Source of the DNA: DASPNH01 sp035626675
GTDB lineage: Bacteria; Desulfobacterota; Binatia; UBA1149; CAITLU01
NCBI GenBank assembly: GCA_035626675.1
Contig: DASPNH010000081.1
Span: 1-22,852 of the forward strand
Length of the DNA stretch: 22,852 nt
Reading direction: 5' to 3'
Below are positions 14,214 through 21,947 of the stretch, piece after piece. The position numbers were made by a program, and so were the translations under genes. A model generated the notes under the pieces. That model did no database searches and was not told where the DNA came from. It saw only the letters and a list, made by a program, of their open reading frames with translations. Position 1 is the stretch's first letter; the number at the start of each line of letters is the position of its first letter.

Positions 14214-14771
14214 TCAGATCGACATGATCTCTTGTTCTTTGGCCGACACGAGGGCGTCGATCTGGTGGATCGTGTCGTCGGTCAGCTTCTGAACCTTCTC
14301 CGATGCGGCGCGGTGTTCGTCCTGCGTGATCTCTTTGGCGTTCTCCGCTTCCTTGAGCATGTCGTTGGCATCGCGGCGGTGGCTGCGCGCCGAGACCTTG
14401 TGCTGTTCGGCTTCCTTCTTGAGCTGCTTGACCAGATCCTTGCGACGCTCGCCGGTCAGCTCGGGAATCGGAATGCGCAGCAGATGGCCGTCGCTGACCG
14501 GTGACAAGCCGAGGTCCGATGTGCGGATCGCCTTGTCGATGGCTCCGATCGAGCTCTTGTCGAAGGGCTGGACCAGCAGCAGGCGCGCTTCGGGCGCAGA
14601 GACCGTCGCCAACTTGTTCAGCGGTGTGGAGGAGCCGTAGTAGTCGACGAAGACGTGATCGAGCAGTGCGGGCGTGGCGCGCCCCGCACGGATGCGGGCC
14701 ATGTCACGCTTCAGCGAGACGATGGTCTCCTGCATCTGGCTGTGGAGGTCCTTGAGGATTTCGTCCGTCAT
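14214..14771 (-). CDS. frr: Ribosome recycling factor
   Basis: Splits the post-termination ribosome with EF-G. 185 residues, exactly the family size. A coiled three-helix stem begins MTDEILKDLHSQMQETIVSL; RIRAGRATPALLD at 27-39 is the diagnostic block; the small beta domain is at about 31-104 (YYGSSTPLNKLATVSAPEARLL, IPIPELTGERRKDL). It ends in a helix with VQKLTDDTIHQIDAL. ATG 14771 comes 10 bases after the pyrH stop; the ribosome site is weak (GAGAG). Confidence 0.97.
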   Translation of the reverse strand: MTDEILKDLHSQMQETIVSLKRDMARIRAGRATPALLDHVFVDYYGSSTPLNKLATVSAPEARLLLVQPFDKSSIGAIDKAIRTSDLGLSPVSDGHLLRIPIPELTGERRKDLVKQLKKEAEQHKVSARSHRRDANDMLKEAENAKEITQDEHRAASEKVQKLTDDTIHQIDALVSAKEQEIMSI

Positions 14772-14781
14772 GGCTGCACTC

Positions 14782-15543
14782 TCACCGAGCGTCGGCCCGG
14801 GCCTGGCCTCCTACGATCGTACCGATCGATTCTCCGGTGATGGCACGAACGATGTTGCCCGCGCGCGTCACGTCGAAGACGATGATCGGCATCTGGTTTT
14901 CCATGCACAGCGAGATCGCCGTCGTGTCCATCACCCGAAGCCCGCGCTCGAGCACCTCGAAGTGGCTGAGGCTCTCGAAACGCTTGGCTCCGGCCACTTT
15001 CTCGGGATCGGCGTCGTAGACACCGTCCACGCGCGTGGCCTTCATGATGACGTCGGCGCCGATCTCGACCGCGCGCAAGCTTGCCGCGGTGTCGGTGGTG
15101 AAGAAAGGATTGCCGGTGCCCGCCGCGAAGATCACGACGCGCCCTTTCTCGAGATGGCGCGTGGCACGCCGGCGGATGTAGGGCTCGGCCACCTCGCGAA
15201 TCTCCAGAGCCGACAGCACGCGTGTCGGGACGTCGAGCTTCTCGAGCGAGTCCTGGATCGCGAGGCTGTTCAGGACCGTGGCCAGCATGCCCATGTAGTC
15301 GCCGGTGGCGCGATCCATGCCCATGTCGGCGGCCTTGAGCCCGCGAAAGATGTTGCCGCCCCCGACGACCAGGGCCAGCTCGGTGCCGAGCCGGTGCGCG
15401 TCACGAATCTCGCCGGCCAGTTGCCCGACCATGTCGGGACTGATGCCGTAGTCGCCTTCGCCGGCGAGCGATTCGCCGCTCAGCTTGAGCAGCACCCGGC
15501 GGAACCGTGGCTGCAGCCGGGAGGTGGTCGCCGGGTCCGACAT
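14782..15543 (-). CDS. pyrH: Uridylate kinase
   Basis: UMP kinase of the amino-acid-kinase fold, UMP to UDP with ATP. 253 residues (E. coli 241). RVLLKLSGESLAG at 16-28, GGGNIFRG at 61-68, NPFFTTDTAASLRAVEI (about 145-161) and TRVDGVYDADP at 170-180 are the conserved phosphate, UMP and ATP binding blocks. The first 14 residues are a polar extension. ATG 15543 follows tsf after 14 bases without a good ribosome site, suggesting coupling to tsf translation. Confidence 0.97.
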   Translation of the reverse strand: MSDPATTSRLQPRFRRVLLKLSGESLAGEGDYGISPDMVGQLAGEIRDAHRLGTELALVVGGGNIFRGLKAADMGMDRATGDYMGMLATVLNSLAIQDSLEKLDVPTRVLSALEIREVAEPYIRRRATRHLEKGRVVIFAAGTGNPFFTTDTAASLRAVEIGADVIMKATRVDGVYDADPEKVAGAKRFESLSHFEVLERGLRVMDTTAISLCMENQMPIIVFDVTRAGNIVRAITGESIGTIVGGQARADAR

Positions 15544-15557
15544 CGGAGGCGGAAGGC

Positions 15558-16475
15558 TCAGGCGCTGTGGCCGATCGTCTGGGCAACCTCGGCAGCGAGG
15601 TTGCTCTGCTTCTTCTCGATGCCCTCGCCGAGCTGGAAGCGCGAGAAGCGCTTGACGCGCAGCTCGCTGCCGGTCTCCTTGGCGACTCCGGCGATCAGCT
15701 TGGTGATGGTGACGTCGGAGTCGCGCACGTACTCCTGTTCGAGCAGGCAGGCCTCTCCGTAGAACTTCTCGATGCGCCCCTCGACGATCTTGTCGACGAT
15801 CTTCTCGGGCTTGCCCGAGGCCAGGGCCTGCTGCTTGAAGATCTCGCGCTCGCCCGAAAGCTCGTTCTCGCCGACCTGATCCCGCGAGACGTAGCGCGGA
15901 AACGCCGCAGCCACCTGCATCGCGAGCGACTTGGCGAGTTCGACGTGGCGCGCATCGGCGCCTTCGACCTCGACGACGACGCCGATCTTGCCGCCGGCGT
16001 GAACGTAGCTGCCGACCACACCGCTGGTCGTGTACTTGGTGAAACGGCGCAGGCCGATGTTCTCGCCGATCGAGGCCACGGCCTCACGCAGCACGTCCCC
16101 GACCTTCTGGCCGCCTTCGACCGCAACCTCGGCAGCCGTCTCACCCGTGCCTTCGCTGGCCGAGGCCGCCAGGAGCGCGTTGCCTAGCTTGTCGAGCAAG
16201 GCGCGGAAAGGCTCGGTCTTGGCGACGAAGTCGGTCTCGCAGTTGAGCTCGAGGATGACGGCGCTCTTGGCGTCTGCGCTCGAGTAGATGCCGATGGCGC
16301 CCTCGGCGGCCACGCGGCCGGCCTTCTTGGCTGCGCCGGCAAGCCCTTTCTCGCGAAGGATCGAAACCGCACGCTCGAGGTCGCCTTCCGCCTCGCCTAG
16401 AGCCTTCTTGCAGTCCATCATGCCCGCGCCCGTACGGTCGCGCAGGTCCTTGACGGTCTTGGCATCAACGCTCAT
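15558..16475 (-). CDS. tsf: Elongation factor Ts
   Basis: Guanine nucleotide exchange factor for EF-Tu. 305 residues (E. coli 283). The UBA-like N-terminus LRDRTGAGMMDCKKAL is at 11-26; the core signature ELNCETDFVAKTEPF around 76-90 includes TDFVAK, the residues that displace magnesium from EF-Tu. Two similar dimerisation subdomains and VKRFSRFQLGEGIEKK near the C-terminus follow. Overlaps the rpsB stop as ATGA (16475-16472). Confidence 0.97.
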   Translation of the reverse strand: MSVDAKTVKDLRDRTGAGMMDCKKALGEAEGDLERAVSILREKGLAGAAKKAGRVAAEGAIGIYSSADAKSAVILELNCETDFVAKTEPFRALLDKLGNALLAASASEGTGETAAEVAVEGGQKVGDVLREAVASIGENIGLRRFTKYTTSGVVGSYVHAGGKIGVVVEVEGADARHVELAKSLAMQVAAAFPRYVSRDQVGENELSGEREIFKQQALASGKPEKIVDKIVEGRIEKFYGEACLLEQEYVRDSDVTITKLIAGVAKETGSELRVKRFSRFQLGEGIEKKQSNLAAEVAQTIGHSA

Positions 16476-17317
16476 TCGGCGGTACCCGCGTCGAAGTCGC
16501 CCGACTGGAACGGAGTTTCGGAGCCGTCCGAGAAGGTGTGCTCGGCACCCGAGCCGGCCATGTCCGAGTAGATGGCGGCTGCGCCGAACGCGTTGCCGTC
16601 GCCCTTGTCGGCGATGGCGCTACGCTCCTTGGATTCGGCTGCACCTTCGAGCGCCGCATCGGCCATCGCGGAGCAGAACAGGCGAATGGCACGGATGGCG
16701 TCGTCGTTGCCCGGCACGCAATACGCGATGCGGTCAGGGTCGCAGTTGGTGTCGACCACGGCCACCACCGGAATCTTCAGGCGGTTGGCCTCGGCCACTG
16801 CGATCTGCTCGCGATCAGGATCGATGACGAAGATGGCGTCGGGCGGACGCTTCATCTCGCGAATGCCTTCGAGATTGAACTGGAGCTTGTCCAGTTCGCG
16901 CTGCATGAGCAGGCGTTCCTTCTTCTTGTAGACCGTGGCGCTGGAGGGATCGGCCAGTGTCTCTTCGAGACGGCGAAGGCGGTCGATGGACTGCTTGATC
17001 GTCTGGAAGTTGGTCAGCGTGCCGCCGAGCCAGCGGTTGTTGACGTAGTACTGTCCGCAACGCTCGGCTTCGCTCTTGATGGCTTCCTGGGCCTGCTTCT
17101 TGGTGCCCACGAACAGCAGCGAACCTCCGCGGGCGGCGGCTTCGCGAACGAAATCACACGCGTCGCGGAAGAGGTTGACCGTCTGCTGAAGGTCGATGAT
17201 GTGGATGCCGTTTCTGGCCCCGAAGATGTAGGGGCGCATTTTGGGGTTCCAGCGGCTGGTCTGATGGCCGAAGTGGACGCCGGCCTCCAGCAGCTGTTTC
17301 ATCGTAACCTGGCTCAT
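16472..17317 (-). CDS. rpsB: 30S ribosomal protein S2
   Basis: Small-subunit protein S2, 281 residues from ATG 17317 against about 241 in E. coli. The N-terminus SQVTMKQLLEAGVHFGHQTSRWNPKM is standard. FVGTKKQAQEAI, RWLGGTLTNF, and IDPDREQIAVAEANRLKIPV with VVDTNCDPD are conserved. The core ends near residue 224; the last ~57 residues (Gly, Ser, Asp, Glu-rich, few hydrophobics) form an acidic low-complexity tail not found in E. coli. ATG 17317 is used instead of the in-frame GTG 17335 because the family begins MSQVTMK; GAGG lies upstream. Confidence 0.96.
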   Translation of the reverse strand: MSQVTMKQLLEAGVHFGHQTSRWNPKMRPYIFGARNGIHIIDLQQTVNLFRDACDFVREAAARGGSLLFVGTKKQAQEAIKSEAERCGQYYVNNRWLGGTLTNFQTIKQSIDRLRRLEETLADPSSATVYKKKERLLMQRELDKLQFNLEGIREMKRPPDAIFVIDPDREQIAVAEANRLKIPVVAVVDTNCDPDRIAYCVPGNDDAIRAIRLFCSAMADAALEGAAESKERSAIADKGDGNAFGAAAIYSDMAGSGAEHTFSDGSETPFQSGDFDAGTAE

Positions 17318-17556
17318 CGAGCTACCATTCCTCACCTCGTTATCGAGTGCGTCTTGCGCGCCTGCGCGTGCCCAACGGGCACCTGCCGTCTGCGGCGCAA
17401 CCCCGGCCCATTAACAAAACCCAAAGCTGGAAGCAACGCGTCACTCGCGTGGTAGGCCGCGGGCGGAATCGATCGCTTGGGGAGCGAGCAGCCATGGCGC
17501 TCCCCCTCCGCGTCGCCGTGCCGCGTCGGGACGTTGCGCGCGGACGCCGGGTACGC
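17318..17556 (-). promoter_or_regulatory. Intergenic region between rho and rpsB (promoter/leader, hairpins)
   Basis: 239 bases, no gene. An inverted repeat GGGGAGCG/CGCTCCCC (17479-17505, 11-nt loop) lies just after the rho stop and may act in rho termination, although no T run follows. A 6-bp hairpin GTGCCC-AAC-GGGCAC (17368-17382) lies about 50 nt upstream of the rpsB start, in the place of an S2 leader structure. An AT-rich patch at 17408-17436 (TTGCTT, 17 nt, TAATGG on the - strand) may hold the rpsB promoter but fits the consensus poorly. Confidence 0.4.
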
Positions 17557-18984
17557 CTACTGGTTCATCGAATCCAGGAAATCCTTGTTGGTCTTGGTCC
17601 CCTTCATCTTGCCCAGCAGGAACTCCATGGCCTCTACGGTGTTGAGCTGCGTCAACAGCTTGCGCAGCACGAAGACCCGCGTCAGCGCGTCCTTTTCCAG
17701 CAGCAGGTCTTCCTTGCGGGTGCCCGACTTCTGGATGTCGATGGTGGGGAACACCCGGCGGTCCATCAGACGGCGGTCCAGATGGATTTCGCAGTTACCC
17801 GTTCCCTTGAACTCTTCGAAGATGACCTCGTCCATGCGGCTGCCCGTATCGACCAGAGCGGTGCCGATGATGGTCAGGCTGCCCCCGTCCTCGATGTTGC
17901 GGGCGGCGCCGAAGAATTTCTTGGGTCCACGCAATGCGTTCGAGTCGACACCACCCGACAGGATCTTGCCGCTCGGCGGCACGGTCGCGTTGTAGGCTCG
18001 CGCCAGACGCGTGATCGAGTCGAGCAGGATGACCACGTCGCGGCCGTGCTCGACCAGGCGCTTGGCCTTCTCGATGACCATCTCGGCAACCTGCACGTGC
18101 CGCGTCGGCGGCTCGTCGAACGTCGACGAAATCACTTCACCCTTGACCGAACGCTGCATGTCGGTGACCTCTTCGGGTCGCTCGTCGATCAGCAGGACGA
18201 TCAGGATGACTTCCTTGTTGTTCTCGGCGATGCCGTGAGCGATCGACTGCAGCATCACCGTCTTGCCAGTGCGTGGCGCGGCCACGATGAGCGCGCGCTG
18301 ACCCTTGCCGATCGGGACCATGAGGTCGATGACGCGAGTGGTGTAGTCGGCAGGATCGTGAGACAGCGCCAGCTGCTCGTTGGGATAGAGCGGCGTCAGG
18401 TTGTCGAAGAGGACCTTGTCGCGCGCCTTCTCGGGCTCGTCGTAGTTGATCGCCGAGACCTTGAGCAGCGCGAAGTAACGCTCCCCCTCTTTGGGAGAAC
18501 GAATCAGACCCGAAACCACGTCTCCCGTGCGCAGTCCGAAGCGCCGCACCTGGCTGGGCGAGATGTAGATGTCGTCGGGGCCGGGCAGATAGTTCGAATC
18601 GGGCGCCCGCAGGAAGCCGAATCCGTCGGGGAGGATCTCCAGAACGCCTTCGCCGTAGACGTTGCCGCTCTTGGCGGCCTGCGCTTCCAGAAGCTTGAAG
18701 ATGAGCTCCTGCTTGCGCATCGTCGCCACGCCCTCGACCCCCAGGTCTCGGGCGATGTCGGCGAGCTCGCGCGCCGTCTTCTGCTTCAGCTCTTTGAGGT
18801 CCAGGGTGGGCATCCCGGGATTGGGTGCCGCAGCCGCCTGCTCCTCTTCTGCGGTGATTTCGTCCTTGTTCGGCCGGGCATTGTTGTGCCGCTGGCGACC
18901 ATTGGACTTGTCCTGACGGCCGGAGCGGTGACGCTCCTCTCCGTGCTTCCTTTCTCTGGCTGTTTCGCCGGTGCGTTCGGGCAT
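17557..18984 (-). CDS. rho: Transcription termination factor Rho
   Basis: RNA-dependent ATPase that terminates transcription. 475 residues from ATG 18984 (E. coli 419). After a roughly 57-residue basic and acidic low-complexity N-terminus (RTGETARERKHGEERHRSG then NKDEITAEEEQAAAA), the Rho_N helix bundle starts MPTLDLKELKQKTARELADIA. The cold-shock RNA-binding domain is GVLEILPDGFGFLRAPDSNYLPGPDDIYIS. Walker A is APRTGKT (about 236-242), with the following helix MLQSIA; Walker B VVILLDSITRLARAYN; Q-loop/secondary-channel region GPKKFFGAARN; end FLLGKMKGTKTNKDFLDSMNQ. The start is uncertain: ATG 19050 and ATG 18813 are in frame and none has a strong ribosome site. Confidence 0.94.
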   Translation of the reverse strand: MPERTGETARERKHGEERHRSGRQDKSNGRQRHNNARPNKDEITAEEEQAAAAPNPGMPTLDLKELKQKTARELADIARDLGVEGVATMRKQELIFKLLEAQAAKSGNVYGEGVLEILPDGFGFLRAPDSNYLPGPDDIYISPSQVRRFGLRTGDVVSGLIRSPKEGERYFALLKVSAINYDEPEKARDKVLFDNLTPLYPNEQLALSHDPADYTTRVIDLMVPIGKGQRALIVAAPRTGKTVMLQSIAHGIAENNKEVILIVLLIDERPEEVTDMQRSVKGEVISSTFDEPPTRHVQVAEMVIEKAKRLVEHGRDVVILLDSITRLARAYNATVPPSGKILSGGVDSNALRGPKKFFGAARNIEDGGSLTIIGTALVDTGSRMDEVIFEEFKGTGNCEIHLDRRLMDRRVFPTIDIQKSGTRKEDLLLEKDALTRVFVLRKLLTQLNTVEAMEFLLGKMKGTKTNKDFLDSMNQ

Positions 18985-19050
18985 AGGTTTTCTGGTTGAG
19001 GCTCGTGGATTGCGGCCGCGTTCCCTGCCCTCTCTACAGGGACGGAACAT

Positions 19051-19243
19051 ACGGCTGACGAGGTTAGCTTGCTTTGAGGCCCGGAAGTCCTTCGGGTTCC
19101 TCCCAAGGGACCGGCCATCTCAGGCATCGGCGCATACGCCTACGAATTGGCAACTCCGCGGACTGGCGCGATGCTTGACCGGACGACGGAAACGGCGCGT
19201 TTCCGGGCGGGACTATCGCGAAGCTAGAGCATCCCTGGCTGGT
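19051..19243 (-). promoter_or_regulatory. rho leader region
   Basis: About 195 bases between rluD and rho, longer than most gaps here. Next to the predicted start of transcription (near 19214) is a perfect inverted repeat CGGAAACG-GCG-CGTTTCCG at 19187-19205, which would fold as an 8-bp hairpin at about +10 to +27 or act as an operator. A second, imperfect hairpin (CCCGGAAG/CTTCGGG) lies near 19079-19096. A long leader suits rho autoregulation known in E. coli, but I cannot show that here. Confidence 0.45.
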
Positions 19244-19249
19244 AGTCAA
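19221..19249 (-). promoter_or_regulatory. Sigma70-like promoter of rho
   Basis: On the - strand TTGACT (19249-19244), 17-nt spacer, TAGCTT (19226-19221). The rluD stop TGA (19248-19246) lies inside the -35 box, and the -10 hexamer is identical to that of the ydcH-like gene promoter. Confidence 0.65.
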
Positions 19250-20208
19250 CCGGGATTCCGACTCGCAGGCGTACCGGAACGCAGCGATCTCAGGAGCATT
19301 TCGAGGTCGGACGGAAGAGGCGATTCGATGCGCAGGCGACGTCCGCTCACCGGCAGGTCGAGCTCGATGGCCGAGGCGTGCAGAGCCTGGCGCGAATGTG
19401 TCGGTGAAGCCCCGCTGCCACGGCCGTAAACCTTGTCGCCGACAATGGGCCACCCGCGCGCCGCAAGGTGGACGCGGATCTGGTGCGTGCGCCCGGTGCG
19501 CGGACGAACCTCGAGCAGGGTTGCCAGTGACCGTTCGAGCAGCTCGCGCGGCTCGAATTCCGAAATCGCCGCGCGCGACCTGACTGCGCGCGTGGACATC
19601 CGCTTGCGGTCGGAAGGATGGCGCCCGATGGGCAGGTCGATGACACCGCCCTGCCTGACGATTCCGTGGACGAGAGCCATGTATTCCTTGCGGATGGTGC
19701 GCTCGCGAAACTGTCGCGACAGCGCCTCGTGCGCCTCCACGGTACGAGCGACCAGGATCACGCCCGAGGTATCGCGATCGAGCCGGTGCACGATGCCCGC
19801 GCGCTGTGGCAACATGGCGGCAGGCGTGTGGGCATAGCGGTGCAGGACGGCGTTGACGAGCGTGCCCGCACGATTTCCGACGGCCGGATGCACCACCATT
19901 CCGACCGGCTTGTCGATGGCCACGATCTGATCATCCTCGTACAGCACGAGGAGGTCGATCGGTTCGGCCTGCGGCTCGAAGGCCGCGTCGAGTCGCTCCG
20001 TCTCGCGCAACGCGATGGTCTCTGCGCCGCGCAGACGAAACGACGCGCGCACCGCACGTTCCCCGATCCGCAGCCGTTGCTGCTCGGCAGCCAGCTTGAT
20101 CTGCGAGCGCGTGGGCGCATCGGGCTGCGCTGCCAGCCACACGTCCAGTCGAATGCCGGCGGCATCGGCGGGAACCACGAAAAGCCGTACGGGGCCGGCG
20201 TCACCCAC
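19246..20208 (-). CDS. rluD: 23S rRNA pseudouridine synthase, RluD family
   Basis: Pseudouridylates large-subunit rRNA. 320 residues (E. coli RluD 326). S4-like RNA-binding domain at about 18-78 (RLDVWLAAQPDAPTRSQIKLA, then LRIGERAVRASFRL), then the RluA/RluD catalytic domain: VAIDKPVGMVVHPAVGN, HRLDRDTSGVILVA with catalytic Asp144, and RPRTGRTHQIRVHLAARGWPIVGD. Start is GTG 20208, overlapping the ribF stop by 8 nt. RluD is the most likely member, given the S4 domain and length; RluC cannot be fully excluded. The last gene before the rho promoter. Confidence 0.9.
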   Translation of the reverse strand: MGDAGPVRLFVVPADAAGIRLDVWLAAQPDAPTRSQIKLAAEQQRLRIGERAVRASFRLRGAETIALRETERLDAAFEPQAEPIDLLVLYEDDQIVAIDKPVGMVVHPAVGNRAGTLVNAVLHRYAHTPAAMLPQRAGIVHRLDRDTSGVILVARTVEAHEALSRQFRERTIRKEYMALVHGIVRQGGVIDLPIGRHPSDRKRMSTRAVRSRAAISEFEPRELLERSLATLLEVRPRTGRTHQIRVHLAARGWPIVGDKVYGRGSGASPTHSRQALHASAIELDLPVSGRRLRIESPLPSDLEMLLRSLRSGTPASRNPG

Positions 20209-21130
20209 GAGCGGCCAGAATGGCCTTGGCCTGGGCGACGTCCTTCTCGATCTGCGCGACCAGGGCGGCGGGCGACGTGAACTTCTGCTGGTCTCGCAGA
20301 CGCTCGAGAAAGTCGACGGCGATGGGCTTGCCGTACAGGTCGTCGAGCTCGGCGAAGATGTGCGTTTCGATCACGCTCTCGCCGCCGCCGAAGGTGGGCG
20401 TTGAACCGATCGAGGTGACGCTGTCCAGTTCCTGGCCATCCACGTACGCGAGCGTGGCGTAGACCCCGTCACCGGGAGGAAGCGGCGTTCGCGGCGCCAC
20501 GTTCGCGGTGGCGAAGCCGAGGCCCTTGCCGCGGCCGGCCCCCTTGCGAACGCGGCCGCGCACGCGGTGTGGCCGACCGAGCAGACGCGCCGCCGCTGCC
20601 ACATCGCCCGTGCTGACGAGCTCGCGGATGCGGCTGGAGTGCACGGCCACACCGTCGACTTCGACGGGTCCAATGACCTCGACCGCAAAGCCGTACCGGC
20701 TCCCCGCGGCGATCAAGGTGTCGACGTTGCCCGTGCGTCCCCGTCCGAAGTTCAGATCGTGCCCGACCAGGATCTTCTGGGCGTCCAGTATCCCGACCAG
20801 GAAGCGGCGAATGAACTCGTCGGCATCGATGGCTGCGAACTGGGCCGAGAAGCGCTGCACCACGGTCACGTCGACCCGGCAGCGGGCAATGGTCGCCAGC
20901 CGGTCGCCAAGGGTCATCAGCAGGCGCGGCGCCGCCTGCGGACGCACCACCTGCACCGGATGCGGATCGAAGGTGAGCACGACGGACTGCGCATTGCAGG
21001 CTTGGGCGTCGCGGATCAGCTGCTGCAGGATGACCTGGTGGCCGTGGTGGACGCCGTCGAAGTTGCCGATGGTGACGACCGGCGCGCGCAGGCTGCCGGC
21101 AACGCGCTCGAGACTACGAACGATCCTCAT
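20201..21130 (-). CDS. ribF: Bifunctional riboflavin kinase / FAD synthetase
   Basis: Makes FMN from riboflavin and then FAD. 309 residues (E. coli 313). The N-terminal nucleotidyltransferase domain has TIGNFDGVHHGHQ (20-32; HxGH motif), TFDPHP, GHDLNFGRGRTGN and VHSSRIRELVSTGD (about 162-175). The C-terminal flavokinase domain (about 183-305) has GRVRKGAGRGKGLGFATANV in place of the usual G-x-PTAN; Thr and Asn are retained. It includes GDGVYATL and ETHIF. Lies 18 bases after cpoB, with an 8-nt overlap into rluD. Confidence 0.95.
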   Translation of the reverse strand: MRIVRSLERVAGSLRAPVVTIGNFDGVHHGHQVILQQLIRDAQACNAQSVVLTFDPHPVQVVRPQAAPRLLMTLGDRLATIARCRVDVTVVQRFSAQFAAIDADEFIRRFLVGILDAQKILVGHDLNFGRGRTGNVDTLIAAGSRYGFAVEVIGPVEVDGVAVHSSRIRELVSTGDVAAAARLLGRPHRVRGRVRKGAGRGKGLGFATANVAPRTPLPPGDGVYATLAYVDGQELDSVTSIGSTPTFGGGESVIETHIFAELDDLYGKPIAVDFLERLRDQQKFTSPAALVAQIEKDVAQAKAILAARG

Positions 21131-21148
21131 CGGCGGCGCAGCGTGTCC

Positions 21149-21937
21149 TCATCCGCCGATCTCGTTGAGCATCTTCGATGCCTTGGTGGCCTCGTCGGTG
21201 CCGGGATAGCGGTTGATGACCTTCTGCAGGCTCAGGCGGGCGTCGACGCGGTCGCCGACGATGCGGAAGGCCTCGGCCTGCCGCAGCAGCGCGCCTGGCG
21301 CGCGATCCCCGGAGCCGTAGCTCGTCGAGACCAGGTTCAGCTCGATGATGGCGCGATGGTACAGGCCCTTGCGGAAGTACGACTCGCCGATCCAGTACTG
21401 CGCATCGTCGGCGTATGGCGACGATGCGTTGTCGTGGAGGAAGTTGCGAAAGGCCTGAATGGCATCGTCGTGATCGCCGGCATTGAGCGATCGCATTGCC
21501 GAGTCGTAGTTGGTCCCGACCAGGTCCGTGGGAACCGAACCGCCCGGTGGCGGTGCCGGCCGCTGCGGCTCGGGAACCGATGCGACGTCGCCAGGCCGCG
21601 GGCCATCCTGCGTGGGAGGCTCGTCCACCGGCATTTCGGGCTGGGTGCCCGAAGGCGCTGTCGGCTGGCGATAACGGTCGGGCTCCAGCCCTTCGCCCGA
21701 CGGCCCGTAGACGGGCCGGCTGCCCGGACGGCGCCCGAAGCGCATTTCGTCCAGGCTGGCCTGCATCGTTTCCTGCTCTCGCTGCAGGTCCTCGATGGCC
21801 CTGCGCTGCTCGAGAACGAGCGCGCGCAGGTCATCGTAACGACGTTCGGTGCTGCCGCCCTGCTGCGCGCCGCAGGCGGCGAGCGTCGAGGCGAGCAGAG
21901 GGAGGACGAGGACGCGCAGGCGGACAGGGTGGATCAT
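21149..21937 (-). CDS. cpoB: Tol-Pal-associated CpoB/YbgF, predicted lipoprotein
   Basis: Coordinates outer-membrane constriction with peptidoglycan synthesis in E. coli. 262 residues. Signal with lipobox LAAC at 19-22 (Cys22), so the protein would be lipid-anchored rather than soluble as in E. coli. A short coiled coil at about 33-68 (RRYDDLRALVLEQRRAIEDL), a Pro/Gly-rich linker at about 70-138, then TPR-like repeats at about 143-262 (YDSAMRSLNAGDHDDAIQAF, DDAQYWIGESYFRKGLYHRA, ALLRQAEAFRIVGDRVDARL), with the terminal KVINRYPGTDEA motif of the family. It follows pal by 10 bases and precedes ribF. Confidence 0.9.
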   Translation of the reverse strand: MIHPVRLRVLVLPLLASTLAACGAQQGGSTERRYDDLRALVLEQRRAIEDLQREQETMQASLDEMRFGRRPGSRPVYGPSGEGLEPDRYRQPTAPSGTQPEMPVDEPPTQDGPRPGDVASVPEPQRPAPPPGGSVPTDLVGTNYDSAMRSLNAGDHDDAIQAFRNFLHDNASSPYADDAQYWIGESYFRKGLYHRAIIELNLVSTSYGSGDRAPGALLRQAEAFRIVGDRVDARLSLQKVINRYPGTDEATKASKMLNEIGG

Positions 21938-21947
21938 CGCTGCAAAG

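Noticed and set aside
17347..18999. 550-codon open frame on the + strand across rho
   Set aside because: Antisense shadow of rho with no family resemblance.
18786..19127. 113-codon frame on the - strand overlapping the rho start, considered as a rho leader peptide
   Set aside because: It runs out of frame into rho coding sequence, has low-complexity composition and no ribosome site; a shadow is simpler.
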